A stretch of DNA of 64,000 nt from Burkholderia sp. Leaf177 (GCF_001424345.1 NZ_LMPF01000023.1:591984-655983); one strand, 5' to 3'; positions 50,148 through 59,415 are shown, counted from the stretch's first letter. The notes: generated by a model not told the origin, from the sequence alone. Numbers and translations: made by a program.

Positions 50148-51725
50148 ATGCAGATCACGGGCGAAATGCTGATCGGTAAAACGGCGGTGCGCGGAACAGA
50201 CGCAACGTTGCACGCCTTCGATGCCGCGCATAACGTGGACTTGAAACCCGCGTTCGGCGGCGGCGGAGCAAAGGAAGTCGCGCGCGCCGCCGAACTGGCC
50301 GAACACGCTTTTGACACGTACCGGCTCGCGCCGCTCGAAACGCGCGCGCAGTTTCTTGAAGCGATTGCGGACAACATCGTGCAACTCGGCGATGCGCTCA
50401 TCGACCGCGCGCACGCCGAATCCTCGTTGCCAAAAGCGCGGCTCGAAGGCGAGCGCGGCCGAACGGTCGGGCAGTTGAAGCTGTTTGCGTCGCTCGTGCG
50501 CGAAGGGCGCTGGCTGAGCGCGACGCTCGACTCGCCGCAGCCCGATCGCAAACCGTTGCCGCGCCCCGATCTGCGTCTGCAGAAAATCCCCGTTGGCCCG
50601 GTGGCGGTGTTCGGCGCGAGCAATTTCCCGCTGGCGTTTTCGGTGGCCGGAGGCGATACCGCTGCCGCGCTTGCCGCCGGATGTCCGGTTGTCGTCAAGT
50701 CGCATCCCGCGCATCTCGGCACGTCCGAGATGGTCGGGCGCGCGATCCAGAAAGCGGTATCGGACATGGGTTTGCCCGAGGGCGTGTTCTCGCTCGTGGT
50801 GGGCGCAGGCAACGAGATTGGCGAAGCGCTGGTCGCGCATCCGGCCATCAAGTCAGTCGGGTTCACCGGCTCGCGGCGCGGCGGTCTTGCGTTGATCGAG
50901 ATTGCATCGAAACGGCGTGAACCGATTCCCGTCTTCGCGGAAATGAGCAGCATCAATCCGTTCTTCGTGTTGCCCGGCGCGCTGGCCGCACGCGCGGAGT
51001 CGCTTGCGAACGGATTCGTGGATTCGGTCACGCTGGGCGTCGGCCAGTTTTGCACGAACCCCGGGCTCGTGCTTGCGCTCGAAGGGCCGCATTTGCAGGG
51101 GTTTATCGATTATGCGGTGAGCGCGCTGGAGAAGAAGGGCGCGCAGACCATGCTCACGGCGGGGATCGCCTCGGCGTACCAGGAGGGCATTGCACAACGC
51201 GATCAATCCGGCGTCGAGCGCATTGCGACCGGCGCCGAAACCGATGCGCCCTTTGCCGCTTTGCCCGCGCTTTTCACAGTGAGCGCCGAGCGTTTTGCCG
51301 ACACGCCGCATCTGGAAGACGAGATTTTCGGGCCGACCGCGCTGATCGTGATTTGCCGCGATGAAGACGAAATGCTGGACCTGACGCGGCGTATAGAAGG
51401 GCAGTTGACCGCCACGCTGCAGCTCGAAAACGACGACGTTCCGTTCGCGCGCCGCCTGATGCCGATCCTCGAGCGCAAGGCCGGCCGTATTCTTGCAAAC
51501 GGCTTTCCTACAGGAGTCGAGGTATCGTATGCCATGGTGCATGGCGGCCCGTATCCGGCGACATCGGATAGCCGCGCAACGTCCGTCGGCGCAATGGCAA
51601 TCGAGCGTTTCCTGCGGCCAGTGTGTTATCAGGATTTGCCGGCCACCTTGCTGCCGCTTGCACTTCAGGACGACAATCCGCTGAGCCTGTGGCGTCTGCG
51701 CGATGGCGAACTTGGACCCAACTGA
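50148..51725 (+). CDS. Alpha-ketoglutaric semialdehyde dehydrogenase (type III)
   Basis: The 525-aa aldehyde dehydrogenase has the cofactor-binding [34 protein letters not shown], the FTGSRRGG loop, catalytic Glu in [11 protein letters not shown] and the nucleophilic Cys in [10 protein letters not shown] (about residue 303). This variant order is that of the type III enzymes induced by hydroxyproline, glucarate or arabinose. It oxidises 2,5-dioxopentanoate to 2-oxoglutarate. A perfect AAGGAG site precedes the ATG. It could finish the breakdown started by the glucarate dehydratase at 29338. Confidence 0.91.
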   Translation: MQITGEMLIGKTAVRGTDATLHAFDAAHNVDLKPAFGGGGAKEVARAAELAEHAFDTYRLAPLETRAQFLEAIADNIVQLGDALIDRAHAESSLPKARLEGERGRTVGQLKLFASLVREGRWLSATLDSPQPDRKPLPRPDLRLQKIPVGPVAVFGASNFPLAFSVAGGDTAAALAAGCPVVVKSHPAHLGTSEMVGRAIQKAVSDMGLPEGVFSLVVGAGNEIGEALVAHPAIKSVGFTGSRRGGLALIEIASKRREPIPVFAEMSSINPFFVLPGALAARAESLANGFVDSVTLGVGQFCTNPGLVLALEGPHLQGFIDYAVSALEKKGAQTMLTAGIASAYQEGIAQRDQSGVERIATGAETDAPFAALPALFTVSAERFADTPHLEDEIFGPTALIVICRDEDEMLDLTRRIEGQLTATLQLENDDVPFARRLMPILERKAGRILANGFPTGVEVSYAMVHGGPYPATSDSRATSVGAMAIERFLRPVCYQDLPATLLPLALQDDNPLSLWRLRDGELGPN

Positions 51726-51744
51726 ACAAGGAGATTTTATTTTG

Positions 51745-52674
51745 ATGGAGCGCCGTTATCCCGATCCCGCTGTGCGCGTACTCGACGAACGATTCAACAA
51801 GCTGCGCGTGGCGGCGGCATCGGTGGAATGCCTGTATCAGGGCGCTCGATGGTCGGAAGGCCCGGTCTGGTTCGGCGACACACGTTCGCTTTTATGGAGC
51901 GACATTCCGAACAACCGCATGCTTCGATGGGACGAGGAAACGGGTCTTGTCAGCACCTTCCGCAAGCCCTCGAACAACGCGAATGGCAACACGCGGGATC
52001 GCGAAGGCCGGCTGGTTACATGCGAGCACCTGACGCGCCGCGTGACGCGCACTGAATACGATGGATCGATCACGGTCATCGCCGATCAATACGAAGGCAA
52101 GCCGCTGAATTCTCCCAACGACCTGATCGTGAAATCCGATGGTTCCATCTGGTTCAGCGATCCGACTTTTGGCATCGACGGATTCTATGAAGGCGAACAA
52201 AAGCCGCCGGAGTTGACGCAGGGCGTGTATCGCGTGGATGGAAAAAGTGGCGAGATCACGTTGATGATTGCCGATCTCGCCGGTCCGAACGGACTCGCGT
52301 TTTCACCCGATGAGTCCGTGCTTTATGTGGTCGATTCACGTGCGTCGCCGCGCGAGATCCTTGCATACGAAATGGCGCCCGATGGTCGCTCGTTCAAGGA
52401 TTCACGTGTGGTGATCGACGCTCGCGACGGTACGCCCGATGGGTTTCGCGTCGATATCCACGGCAATCTTTGGTGCGGATGGGGCATGGGCAGTGACGAA
52501 CTTGACGGCGTGCGTATTTTTACGCCAAAAGGCGAAGCGATCGGACACATTGCGTTGCCCGAGCGCTGCGCCAACGTCTGTTTTGGCGGGCGTCATCGCA
52601 ATCGCCTGTTCATGGCCGCGAGCCACGGCCTGTATTCGCTATACGTCAATACGCAAGGCGTGAAGGGCGGCTGA
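51745..52674 (+). CDS. SMP-30/gluconolactonase-family lactonase
   Basis: The 309-aa six-bladed propeller has the metal residues of the family: Glu in ARWSEGPVW (about residue 34), Asn in NSPNDLIVKSDG, Asn in GPNGLAFSPDES and Asp in GTPDGFRVDIHGN. It hydrolyses sugar lactones. The ATG at 51745 has AAGGAG 11 nt upstream; its message probably continues from the dehydrogenase, whose stop is 20 bp before. No signal peptide, so cytoplasmic. The aldonolactone used is unknown. Confidence 0.9.
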   Translation: MERRYPDPAVRVLDERFNKLRVAAASVECLYQGARWSEGPVWFGDTRSLLWSDIPNNRMLRWDEETGLVSTFRKPSNNANGNTRDREGRLVTCEHLTRRVTRTEYDGSITVIADQYEGKPLNSPNDLIVKSDGSIWFSDPTFGIDGFYEGEQKPPELTQGVYRVDGKSGEITLMIADLAGPNGLAFSPDESVLYVVDSRASPREILAYEMAPDGRSFKDSRVVIDARDGTPDGFRVDIHGNLWCGWGMGSDELDGVRIFTPKGEAIGHIALPERCANVCFGGRHRNRLFMAASHGLYSLYVNTQGVKGG

Positions 52675-52690
52675 CACCTCACGGTTGCAA

Positions 52691-53290
52691 TCAACGCACC
52701 TTGTAAATGCGGCCGGTTTCGAGCCCTTCCACGCTGCGGCTATACGCCAATGCAACCCGCGCGCCGGACGCGGCTTCGAAGCCGCGGAAGTACGGGCCGA
52801 ATGCCTCGCGCGCTTCTTCCAGCATGGTTGCATTGACTACATTGATACGCAGGCCGCGCGGCAGTTCGATCGCGGCGCCGCGTACAAAACCTTCGATCGC
52901 GCCGTTGACGGCCGCCGCGCTCGCGCCATATTTGATGGGTTCATCGCCCACGATACCGCTCGTCAACGTGAACGAGCCGCCATCGTTCAGATAGCGCTGT
53001 GCGTGAAGCACGAGATTGACCTGGCCCATGAGTTTGTCGTCGAGACCGATGCGGAATTGCTCCGAGGTCATCTGGGAAAGCTCGCCGAAATGCACATGGC
53101 CGGCCGTCGCGACGATGGCATCGACCTGTCCGATCGACTTGAAAAGCGCATGGACGCTATCGACATTCGTCAGGTCCACACGATGCGCACCGCGCGTAGC
53201 GCCGATCTCGAACACTTCGTGACGCGGAGCGAATTCGGCGAGAACGGCGCGGCCTACCGTGCCGGTTGCACCGATGAGGGCAATTTTCAT
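52691..53290 (-). CDS. Short-chain dehydrogenase/reductase, short form
   Basis: The 199-aa protein opens with MKIALIGATGTVGRAVLAEF (GATGxxG cofactor loop) and has VATAGHVHFGEL and LTSGIVGDEPIKYGASAAAVNGA. The active-site Tyr-x3-Lys is altered (YGASAAA has no Lys three residues on), so its catalysis may differ or be lost. At 199 aa it is shorter than classical SDRs of about 250 aa. This shape is common for the NmrA/SDR-like short family in proteobacteria. It converges on the lactonase gene. Confidence 0.8.
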   Translation of the reverse strand: MKIALIGATGTVGRAVLAEFAPRHEVFEIGATRGAHRVDLTNVDSVHALFKSIGQVDAIVATAGHVHFGELSQMTSEQFRIGLDDKLMGQVNLVLHAQRYLNDGGSFTLTSGIVGDEPIKYGASAAAVNGAIEGFVRGAAIELPRGLRINVVNATMLEEAREAFGPYFRGFEAASGARVALAYSRSVEGLETGRIYKVR

Positions 53291-53363
53291 GAGAGGCTCA
53301 TCGAAGAAAGAAATGGGCTCCCATTGTGCTTTCTCACGACGGCTTGAACAAGATGCCGCGCTT

Positions 53364-53792
53364 TCAGTCCCGCGCGCGCGTTGCGTCCGGAGACAACAAG
53401 AAGACCGATGCCACCAGTTTGGCCACCAGCAACGCGCCGGTAACGACGGCGGCTGTCGGGAACATTCTCCACTCGGTGGCGAGCATGGGTCCGACCAGCC
53501 CAACTGAAGCCATGCCGATCATGACGGCAGTCCATCGCGCCCACTGGAAGCGCATTGCCACGCAAGCGTACAAGCCGCCAACCAGTATCCGCGATGCAAT
53601 CAGCGGCGCGAGCGGTTCGTTCGGACCGACCATCAGCGTGAGTCCCAGCTCGGCCCACGAGAGTACGTAGGCCACGCCCAGACACGCAATGGCAATCGAA
53701 AACGCCTTTTGCGTCCAGGGCGCGCGTAGATCGAAGGAGCGTGTCGTGGTCTCCGGCACAGCTTCGGTCGAATAAGTATTGGTCGTAATCAT
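53364..53792 (-). CDS. Small integral membrane protein of unknown function
   Basis: The 142-aa protein has about four TM helices: AFSIAIACLGVAYVLSWAEL, the region after PLAPLIASRILVGGLYACVAM, AVMIGMASVGLVGPML and AAVVTGALLVAKLVASVFLL. Short hydrophilic ends flank them. There are no charged residues within membranes that would indicate transport, and no family was recognised. The start ATG 53792 follows GGGACC. The gene lies 73 bp upstream of the SDR gene on the same strand, so the two may be co-transcribed. Confidence 0.6.
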   Translation of the reverse strand: MITTNTYSTEAVPETTTRSFDLRAPWTQKAFSIAIACLGVAYVLSWAELGLTLMVGPNEPLAPLIASRILVGGLYACVAMRFQWARWTAVMIGMASVGLVGPMLATEWRMFPTAAVVTGALLVAKLVASVFLLSPDATRARD

Positions 53793-54087
53793 GGTTGGTC
53801 CCGTGGCGTACTTTTCTTGAATTTTCGATGCTTTTTTCTGACCCGCGGACCCTTGATGCACGAGCCATGCCAGCTGCCTAAAAACTTGGGAACATCGCTT
53901 GCTTTCAAAGCGTTAAGCCCGCTGGAAGCGGATTCGCCTGAAGAAACACGTGTTGCGGCTAACGCTTACCCATTGGAAAACCACAGCGGCGGCATCGTTC
54001 CATTACAAGGTCTTCCCTTGTAATGGCAGGCTTTACACGGTGACCCAGCGAACCGGATCGAACCGAGCATATGGAACAGGAGAATTC

Positions 54088-54261
54088 ATGAGCAACGCGC
54101 AATCCCATGAGCCGAAGGAACAGAACCCGCATTCGGAACGCGGGGAAGACGACGTCGATAAAGCCGTCGAAGACACGTTCCCGGCAAGCGATCCGCCATC
54201 CACGGGCGGCGTGACACGCATTGAATCGGACGACGACAAGAACAAGTCGAAGGCCAAATAA
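54088..54261 (+). CDS. Small acidic hydrophilic protein of unknown function
   Basis: The 57-aa protein is made nearly entirely of charged and polar residues (MSNAQSHEPKEQNPHSERG..., DDVDKAVEDTFPASDPPSTGG). The block KAVEDTFPASDPPS is a pattern I recall from many small stress-associated proteins in proteobacteria. AGGAG lies 7 nt before the ATG, and a strong terminator follows its stop, so it is a real, separately transcribed small gene. It is probably intrinsically disordered. Function unknown. Confidence 0.75.
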   Translation: MSNAQSHEPKEQNPHSERGEDDVDKAVEDTFPASDPPSTGGVTRIESDDDKNKSKAK

Positions 54262-54263
54262 AC

Positions 54264-54295
54264 AAAAACCGCGCTGAAACCAGCGCGGTTTTTTC
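54264..54295. terminator. Strong bidirectional terminator
   Basis: AACCGCGCTG (54267-54276) and CAGCGCGGTT (54281-54290) form a perfect 10-bp stem with an AAAC loop, flanked by an A tract and a T tract. It lies between two convergent small genes. Confidence 0.92.
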
Positions 54296-54321
54296 TTGCG
54301 TCCCAGCGATTTATAACGCGA

Positions 54322-54936
54322 TCAGGATTTATCGCGCCGCTGGATTTCGATCAGCCTCGAAGGCCGAACGTGATTGACAGCGTAATGCTTGCGTCCACGT
54401 AACGTGTCGCCGCGCGCATCGCGATCGATGAAATCGTACTGCCGTTCCACCTCTTCTGCGTCGGGCGCGATCATGCCTTTATCGATAACGCTAAAGCCAT
54501 GTTCGAGTTTGAGCGCGAGACCATTACGCGCGGGACGGCTGTCGAATCCGCCCAAACCATCGCCTTGTTCAAAGTGGGAATTCACGAGCGATGCATTGAC
54601 GCCAACGAACGCATTCGGATTCTCCTCGATCAGAAACTCGTCATGCGAGGCATCGAGATTCTTGCCATCGGCGTCGACGGTATCGTCCAGCGTGTCGTCG
54701 TTGAGCACATCGATTGCGTGATGCGTAACGTTGAGTTCACTGATCGGACCGCCTTCGTCCTTGGGTGCACTGTTTGTTTCCTGTTCCTGCCGCGGCCCTG
54801 CCTGATTGGTCTTCGCGGCAGCGGCCACATCGCCGGTGTTGGCATGCGCGGTTTCCGTTTCCGGCTTCTTTAGCGGGCTGTCGGCGGCGCGTTGGGTCTG
54901 CTTGTCCTGCGACTCGTTGTTCTGCGAGTTATTCAT
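54322..54936 (-). CDS. Hydrophilic protein of unknown function
   Basis: The 204-aa protein opens with a long Asn/Gln/Glu/Lys-rich disordered region (about 1-65), followed by a more ordered region with NVTHHAIDVLNDDTLDD, DEFLIEENPNAFVGVNASLVNSHFEQGDG and a C-terminal part with YDFIDRDARGDTLRGRKHYAVNH. There is no signal peptide or TM segment. GGAG precedes the ATG. It converges on the 57-aa acidic protein. The neighbourhood of short hydrophilic genes suggests a general stress role, but that is inference; the protein family is not known to me. Confidence 0.65.
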   Translation of the reverse strand: MNNSQNNESQDKQTQRAADSPLKKPETETAHANTGDVAAAAKTNQAGPRQEQETNSAPKDEGGPISELNVTHHAIDVLNDDTLDDTVDADGKNLDASHDEFLIEENPNAFVGVNASLVNSHFEQGDGLGGFDSRPARNGLALKLEHGFSVIDKGMIAPDAEEVERQYDFIDRDARGDTLRGRKHYAVNHVRPSRLIEIQRRDKS

Positions 54937-55240
54937 GGTTCACTCCGCCTTGACTTGATTAACCCAAGTATAGGACGCAAGAAGTATTCCGGCGCGCGTG
55001 CAAGCCTTACGGTAGGCGGATGGAATAAACAACGGGATAAATCATCAGTAAATGTTCTAAGCGCAATCGATTTTTTTCAGTCGAACATGACATTTCGCAA
55101 GAGTATGATTTGTTGTTCGCCGGGCCAATGCACGCCATTTCACGTCACTCGGCGGCCCGGAGCGTACTGGCATATGAGCATGCGCGAGCAGGAGATGACC
55201 ATCGCGAATCCAGCGAGGCACTTAAAAAATGGGGGTGACC
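54937..55240. other. Gap between the hydrophilic-protein gene and the 81-aa gene
   Basis: These 304 bp hold the promoter region of the minus-strand gene at the left edge and a GGGGGTG ribosome site at the right edge. No gene, repeat or convincing hairpin was seen between them. Confidence 0.4.
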
Positions 55241-55486
55241 ATGCAATATGACGATGCGTTTTCACATCGTGGATATTTACTGAATTGTGCGCCCGCTCGT
55301 CAGGGCGATGGATGTTTTCAGCCGTACGTCGTGATCTCCCGATCCAGCGACGGCGAACTGGTCGCGAACCGTTTTTTCCCTGCCGACCTGCGTTTCGGCA
55401 ACGCCGATGAAGCCATCGCGCACGCACGCGACTGGGCCGTCCGATGGATCGATGCCAGTCATGTCAAGGTGGATCCCAAGTCCTAA
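55241..55486 (+). CDS. Small protein of unknown function (81 aa)
   Basis: This protein begins MQYDDAFSHRGYLLNCAP, has a beta-strand rich centre (CFQPYVVISRSSDGELVANRFFP) and a helical end (GNADEAIAHARDWAVRWIDA). The form resembles short single-domain proteins common in Burkholderia with a beta-beta-beta-alpha arrangement. The ATG at 55241 is preceded by GGGGGTG; an in-frame ATG four codons upstream (55229) lacks a site. Function unknown, cytoplasmic. Confidence 0.65.
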   Translation: MQYDDAFSHRGYLLNCAPARQGDGCFQPYVVISRSSDGELVANRFFPADLRFGNADEAIAHARDWAVRWIDASHVKVDPKS

Positions 55487-55619
55487 TCCGTAGGCGCATA
55501 TCAGTCAGATGTGGCGGAATCGGCCAGGCGCCAGGTCCGGCATATTGGCGAAAAAACGGTTAATCTCGGGGCATCGTTAGAACATGCCTTAATGGCGTAC
55601 ACCGCTCAAGCCCCGATAC

Positions 55620-56573
55620 ATGCCCAAAAACGTTTCCTCTGAAGCTTTGGCTTCGACCCATGAATGGGGCCTCGACCAGATCGTGGCCGACCTGCGCGCG
55701 TCTCGCGAGCAATTGCATCGCACGCGCCATCCGCTTGGCATTCGCGAATTGCCTTCGCGTGAAGCGATTGTCAAGATCGTCAATGGTCTGCGTTCCGCGC
55801 TCTTTCCCACGCACTACGGCGCCGCCGATCTGACGGCGGAAAGCGTCGACTATTACGTCGGACACACGCTCGAAAGCACGCTGCGCCTTCTCGCCGAACA
55901 GATCCGGCGCGCGTTGCGTTTTCTGCCCGAAAACCATGATCTCAGCGATGCCGAACTCGGCACGCACGCGTTCGAGCTCGCCCGCGAATTCGGCACGCAG
56001 TTGCCCGGCATTCGCGCGCTTCTGGTCAGCGATATCCAGGCCGCATTCACCGGCGATCCGGCCGCGCAGCACATCACGGAAATCCTGCTGTGCTATCCCG
56101 GCATCTGGGCCATGACGCATCATCGGCTGGCGCACGCATTGCACAAACTCGGCGTGCCGCTGCTGGCGCGCTTTATCAACGAGATTGCGCATTCGGCGAC
56201 AGGTATCGATATTCATCCGGGCGCGACCATTGGGCCGAGCTTTTTTATCGATCACGGGACGGGTGTCGTGATTGGCGAGACTGCCGTGATTGGCGAACAC
56301 GTGCGCGTGTATCAGGCGGTGACGCTCGGCGCGAAGAGCTTCCCGGCTGGCAACGACGGCGTGCTCGTCAAGGGCAACGCGCGGCATCCGGTCGTGGAAG
56401 ATCACGTGGTCATCTACGCCGGCGCGACGATTCTTGGGCGCGTGACCATTGGGGAGGGATCGGTGATCGGCGGCAACGTCTGGCTGACTCATAGCGTGCC
56501 GCCCGGCAGCAGCGTCTCGCAGGGCAAGATCCGCGAAGTGGGCGAGGGCGTTGCGCCCGAGGGCGGCGGCTAA
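55620..56573 (+). CDS. cysE: Serine O-acetyltransferase (EpsC/CysE long form)
   Basis: The 317-aa enzyme has an alpha-helical N-terminal domain (1-175), then a left-handed beta-helix of hexapeptide repeats (about 195-305): HSATGIDIHPGATIGPSFFIDHGTGVVIGETAVIGEHVRVYQAVTLGA and ARHPVVEDHVVIYAGATILGRVTIGEGSVIGGNVW. The catalytic Asp-His pair is in FFIDHGTG. It makes O-acetylserine for cysteine synthesis and is usually feedback-inhibited by cysteine. It converges on folE, and a small hairpin (56565-56583) straddles its stop. Confidence 0.93.
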   Translation: MPKNVSSEALASTHEWGLDQIVADLRASREQLHRTRHPLGIRELPSREAIVKIVNGLRSALFPTHYGAADLTAESVDYYVGHTLESTLRLLAEQIRRALRFLPENHDLSDAELGTHAFELAREFGTQLPGIRALLVSDIQAAFTGDPAAQHITEILLCYPGIWAMTHHRLAHALHKLGVPLLARFINEIAHSATGIDIHPGATIGPSFFIDHGTGVVIGETAVIGEHVRVYQAVTLGAKSFPAGNDGVLVKGNARHPVVEDHVVIYAGATILGRVTIGEGSVIGGNVWLTHSVPPGSSVSQGKIREVGEGVAPEGGG

Positions 56574-56583
56574 AGCAGCCGCC
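56565..56583. terminator. Short hairpin at the cysE stop
   Basis: A 7-bp stem, GGCGGCT (56565-56571) with AGCCGCC (56577-56583), encloses the stop codon region of cysE. It has no T tract, so terminator function is weakly supported. Confidence 0.35.
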
Positions 56584-56589
56584 TCGGCT

Positions 56590-57237
56590 TCAGCTATTCG
56601 ATACGTTGAAGCCGCTCGGATGTCCGACGATGGCGAGGAATTCGCGGCGCGTGGACGGGTCATCGCGGAAAGTGCCCAACATGCGCGATGTCACCATCGA
56701 CGCGCCGGCCTTATGGACGCCGCGCGTGGACATGCATTGATGCGATGCTTCCAGGATCACGCCCACGCCTAGCGGCTGAAGAACTTCTTCGAGCGTATCG
56801 GCGATCTGCGCCGTCATCTTTTCCTGGATCTGCAGGCGCTTCGCAAATGCATCCACGAGCCGCGCCAGCTTCGAAATACCTACCACGCGCTCGCGCGGCA
56901 GATACGCCACGTGCGCGCGCCCGATGATCGGCACCATGTGATGTTCGCAATAACTTTCGAAGCGAATGTCCTTGAGCACGATCATTTCGTCGTAGCCCTG
57001 CACCTCGGAGAACGTGCGCGTCAGGATTTCGCGGGGATTCTGCGCATAGCCCGCGAAAAACTCTTCGTAAGACCGGATCACGCGCGCGGGGGTATCGATC
57101 AAACCTTCGCGGGCGGGATTGTCACCGGCCCATCTGATCAGCACGCGGACGGCGGCTTCGGCTTCTTCGCGGCTCGGACGATCGGCGTGATCGCGGATGT
57201 CCGGGGACGCGTCGGGGGTGTTGCGCGTGGCGCTCAT
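56590..57237 (-). CDS. folE: GTP cyclohydrolase I
   Basis: The 215-aa enzyme has the zinc ligands and active site of Fol[20 protein letters not shown] (Cys and His pair, about residue 105) and [18 protein letters not shown] (second zinc Cys), with [17 protein letters not shown] upstream. It opens the imidazole ring of GTP to make dihydroneopterin triphosphate for folate. GGAG precedes the ATG at 57237; a longer start 6 codons upstream (57255) is less likely. It stands alone between convergent and same-strand small genes. Confidence 0.95.
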   Translation of the reverse strand: MSATRNTPDASPDIRDHADRPSREEAEAAVRVLIRWAGDNPAREGLIDTPARVIRSYEEFFAGYAQNPREILTRTFSEVQGYDEMIVLKDIRFESYCEHHMVPIIGRAHVAYLPRERVVGISKLARLVDAFAKRLQIQEKMTAQIADTLEEVLQPLGVGVILEASHQCMSTRGVHKAGASMVTSRMLGTFRDDPSTRREFLAIVGHPSGFNVSNS

Positions 57238-57327
57238 TGAAGGCTCCAGATGCATGTAGCAAAGTCATGAAGCCCTCATTGTTCCACGTTTTCTTCCGCG
57301 TAAGACCCCGGTTCGATGTCGGGTTCT

Positions 57328-57549
57328 TCAGGTTTTACCGCCTCCGTCTATGCCAGAACCCGTTTGCCAGGCCTTTTTCCCTTCATCGGACAACTTGCCC
57401 GAACTGTTGTTCGTGTCGGGTTCCGTGCCTTTTTCGGCCATCGGACCGCCCGGTTGCTCTTGGGCGACCTGCTCTTCGCCTTTGCGCTGCGCCCGGCGTT
57501 CTTCCTGCGATCGGCCTGCGTAATTGGTATCGGTGGGTTTATCGGTCAT
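57328..57549 (-). CDS. Small hydrophilic protein of unknown function
   Basis: The 73-aa, nearly entirely polar protein (MTDKPTDTNYAGRSQEERRAQ...) ends with SDEGKKAWQTGSGIDGGGKT. It has no hydrophobic core, so it should be disordered. GGAG is 7 nt before ATG 57549; a longer open frame continues upstream without a credible start. It lies 90 bp upstream of folE on the same strand. Its composition resembles the 57-aa protein at 54088, but no shared motif is clear. Confidence 0.65.
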   Translation of the reverse strand: MTDKPTDTNYAGRSQEERRAQRKGEEQVAQEQPGGPMAEKGTEPDTNNSSGKLSDEGKKAWQTGSGIDGGGKT

Positions 57550-57697
57550 GTCGGTCTCCATGGTGGGTGACAACACGACGCGCGCAAGAGGCGTTCCTTC
57601 TGCGGCGGGTAGGGGCAATACCGGGATAAACGCGCAACTGTTTGCGCTGCAATTCGGGCGCTAGAGTGGCGTCACCATCACCACACGGGACCGCCTC

Positions 57698-58021
57698 ATG
57701 AAACGTTTCCATATTGCGCTCGCCGTCGGCAGCCTCGATGCTTCGATTGCCGATTATTCGCAACGCCTCGGGCAAGCGCCCACCGCGGTTGTACCTGGCG
57801 CCTACGCAATGTGGCGCACCGATCTGCTCAACTTCTCGATCAACGAAACCAGCGATCCCGCGAAAGTGGGATTGCTTCGGCACATTGGTTTCGAAGACGA
57901 TTCAGCGGCGGGTTTCGCGAAGACGCGCGATATAAACGGCATCGAATGGGAGCAGTTTTCGCCGGATGAGCAGGATCGGCGGATCGTCGAGACGTACGGC
58001 AACGCGATCCGCCCGGCCTGA
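57698..58021 (+). CDS. VOC-superfamily (glyoxalase-like) small protein
   Basis: The 107-aa single vicinal-oxygen-chelate module begins MKRFHIALAVGSLDASIADYSQRLGQAPTAVVPGAYAMWR, with His5 as the usual first metal ligand. LNFSINETSD then forms the next strand, and it ends FAKTRDINGIEWEQFSPDE with a possible Glu ligand. This resembles the short ArsI/CadI-type VOC proteins. Metal binding is likely; the reaction is unknown. It is convergent with an SDR gene. Confidence 0.75.
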   Translation: MKRFHIALAVGSLDASIADYSQRLGQAPTAVVPGAYAMWRTDLLNFSINETSDPAKVGLLRHIGFEDDSAAGFAKTRDINGIEWEQFSPDEQDRRIVETYGNAIRPA

Positions 58022-58033
58022 ACAACGCGGCTT

Positions 58034-58798
58034 TTACGTGCGCGTGATCGAGATGCCGCCGTCGACCAGAGACGCCGTGCCGGTCACGAACGACGAATCA
58101 TCGGACGCGAGATACAGCACCGAGCGCGCGAGTTCTTCCGGCGTCGCGACGCGCTTCAATGCGTGCAGGTTCGTGATGAACGCTTGCGACTCGGCGGTAT
58201 TGTTCATGTCGCGATACATGGGGGTATCGACGGCGCCCGGCAGTACCGCGTTCACGCGAACGCCTTCGGCACCGTATTCGGCCGCCAGCGCTTGCGTGAG
58301 GCCGATCAACCCGGCCTTGCTCGCCGCATACGCCGCCGTGCCGGGAAACGCGAACGAATAGCCCACGAACGTCGATGTGAAGATGATCGAACCGCCGCCG
58401 TTCAGGAGCATGGCGGGAACCTGATGTTTTGCGCCGATGAACGCGCTGGTCAGGTTCGTGCCGAGCGCGCTTTCGAACCCTTCCTTCGATACCGACACCG
58501 ACGGTCCCATTTCTCCCAGCGTGCCGGCGTTGTTGAAAGCGACATCGAGCCGGCCGAATTTATCGATCGCCAGCGCGACGACCGCCTTCGCGTAGTCTTC
58601 CGATTGCACGTCGCCGGCGAGATACACGGCTTCGCCGCCATCCGCGTTGATCTCCGCGACGAGTGTTTCGAGTTCCGTCGCCCGGCGCGCGGCCAGCACG
58701 AGCTTCGCGCCTTCCGCTGCGAACAGCTTTGCCGTAGCGCGGCCGATTCCGGCGCTTGCGCCCGTCACGATAGCCACTTTTCCTGAAAGTCGATTCAT
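58034..58798 (-). CDS. Short-chain dehydrogenase/reductase (classical)
   Basis: The 254-aa SDR has the complete classical set: cofactor loop TGASAGIGRATAK (residues 12-24), NNAG, the catalytic Ser in FTSTFVGYSF, and YAASKAGLIGLTQALAAEYG with Tyr and Lys. It is closed by PGAVDTPMYRDM and TGTASLVDGG. NAD(P)H-dependent oxidoreduction of an alcohol or ketone is expected; the substrate is not clear. GGAGA precedes the ATG at 58798. Upstream of it lies the repeat-rich region. Confidence 0.92.
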   Translation of the reverse strand: MNRLSGKVAIVTGASAGIGRATAKLFAAEGAKLVLAARRATELETLVAEINADGGEAVYLAGDVQSEDYAKAVVALAIDKFGRLDVAFNNAGTLGEMGPSVSVSKEGFESALGTNLTSAFIGAKHQVPAMLLNGGGSIIFTSTFVGYSFAFPGTAAYAASKAGLIGLTQALAAEYGAEGVRVNAVLPGAVDTPMYRDMNNTAESQAFITNLHALKRVATPEELARSVLYLASDDSSFVTGTASLVDGGISITRT

Positions 58799-58871
58799 GA
58801 TGATTCTCCGATGGGTTCGATCTGTCCGGCGCCGGATGCTCCGGTTTATGCGTTGCTGCTGCTTGGGTCTT

Positions 58872-59415
58872 GACTTCATTTCTTTTTCCAACGGCGAAAA
58901 AGAAACGAAGCAAAGAAAACGCCTCTCCACCGCTAATTCTTAAGTGTCCACAGCGTGCAGTGAAAACTGCGTGGCACGCAAGAAGCAACCTCAGCGCATA
59001 TGCCGGAACAGTTGAAACCCTCCTGCTCCGTCAACACATACCCACACGCTTCGCCACCTGCGTCGGAATCCATTAATACGGAAACCCGTCCAACGCTTAA
59101 CGAAGGGTTGAGCCCAAAAACCAGTCCAAAGCATCTTGACCTACAGACTTCGCCGCCAATTTGGCCGCCTTTTCTGTTTGGGCGCCAGCGCGCGCAGCGC
59201 GGACGCCTGGTTAGTGGATTCCCACACTCGTGGCGAAGCGTGTGGGTGTCTGTTGCCGGAGCGGGAGGGTTTCAGCGGGACGTGGTTATGCGCTGAGGGT
59301 GCTTCTTGCGTGCCAAACAGTAGTGCTTGCACGCTGTGGACACTTAAGAATTAGCGGTTGGGAGGCGTTTTCTTTGCTTCGTTTCTTTGTCGCCGTTGGA
59401 CAAAGAAATGAAGTC
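58872..59415. repeat. Large imperfect inverted repeat, 200-nt arms
   Basis: The arms 58872-59071 and 59216-59415 are reverse complements with scattered mismatches, separated by 144 bp. Exact shared blocks include AATTAGCGG, ACGCTGTGGACACTTAAG, GCGTTTTCTTTGCTTCG and GGCGAAGCGTGTGGG. The inner ends carry copies of the repeat also found at 30814-30899. There is no transposase, so it is either a pair of inverted dispersed elements or a MITE-like structure. Confidence 0.85.

Noticed and set aside
52685-53347. A 220-codon plus-strand frame opposite the short SDR
   Set aside because: It is antisense to an SDR with a clear cofactor motif and ribosome site; the translation lacks any domain.
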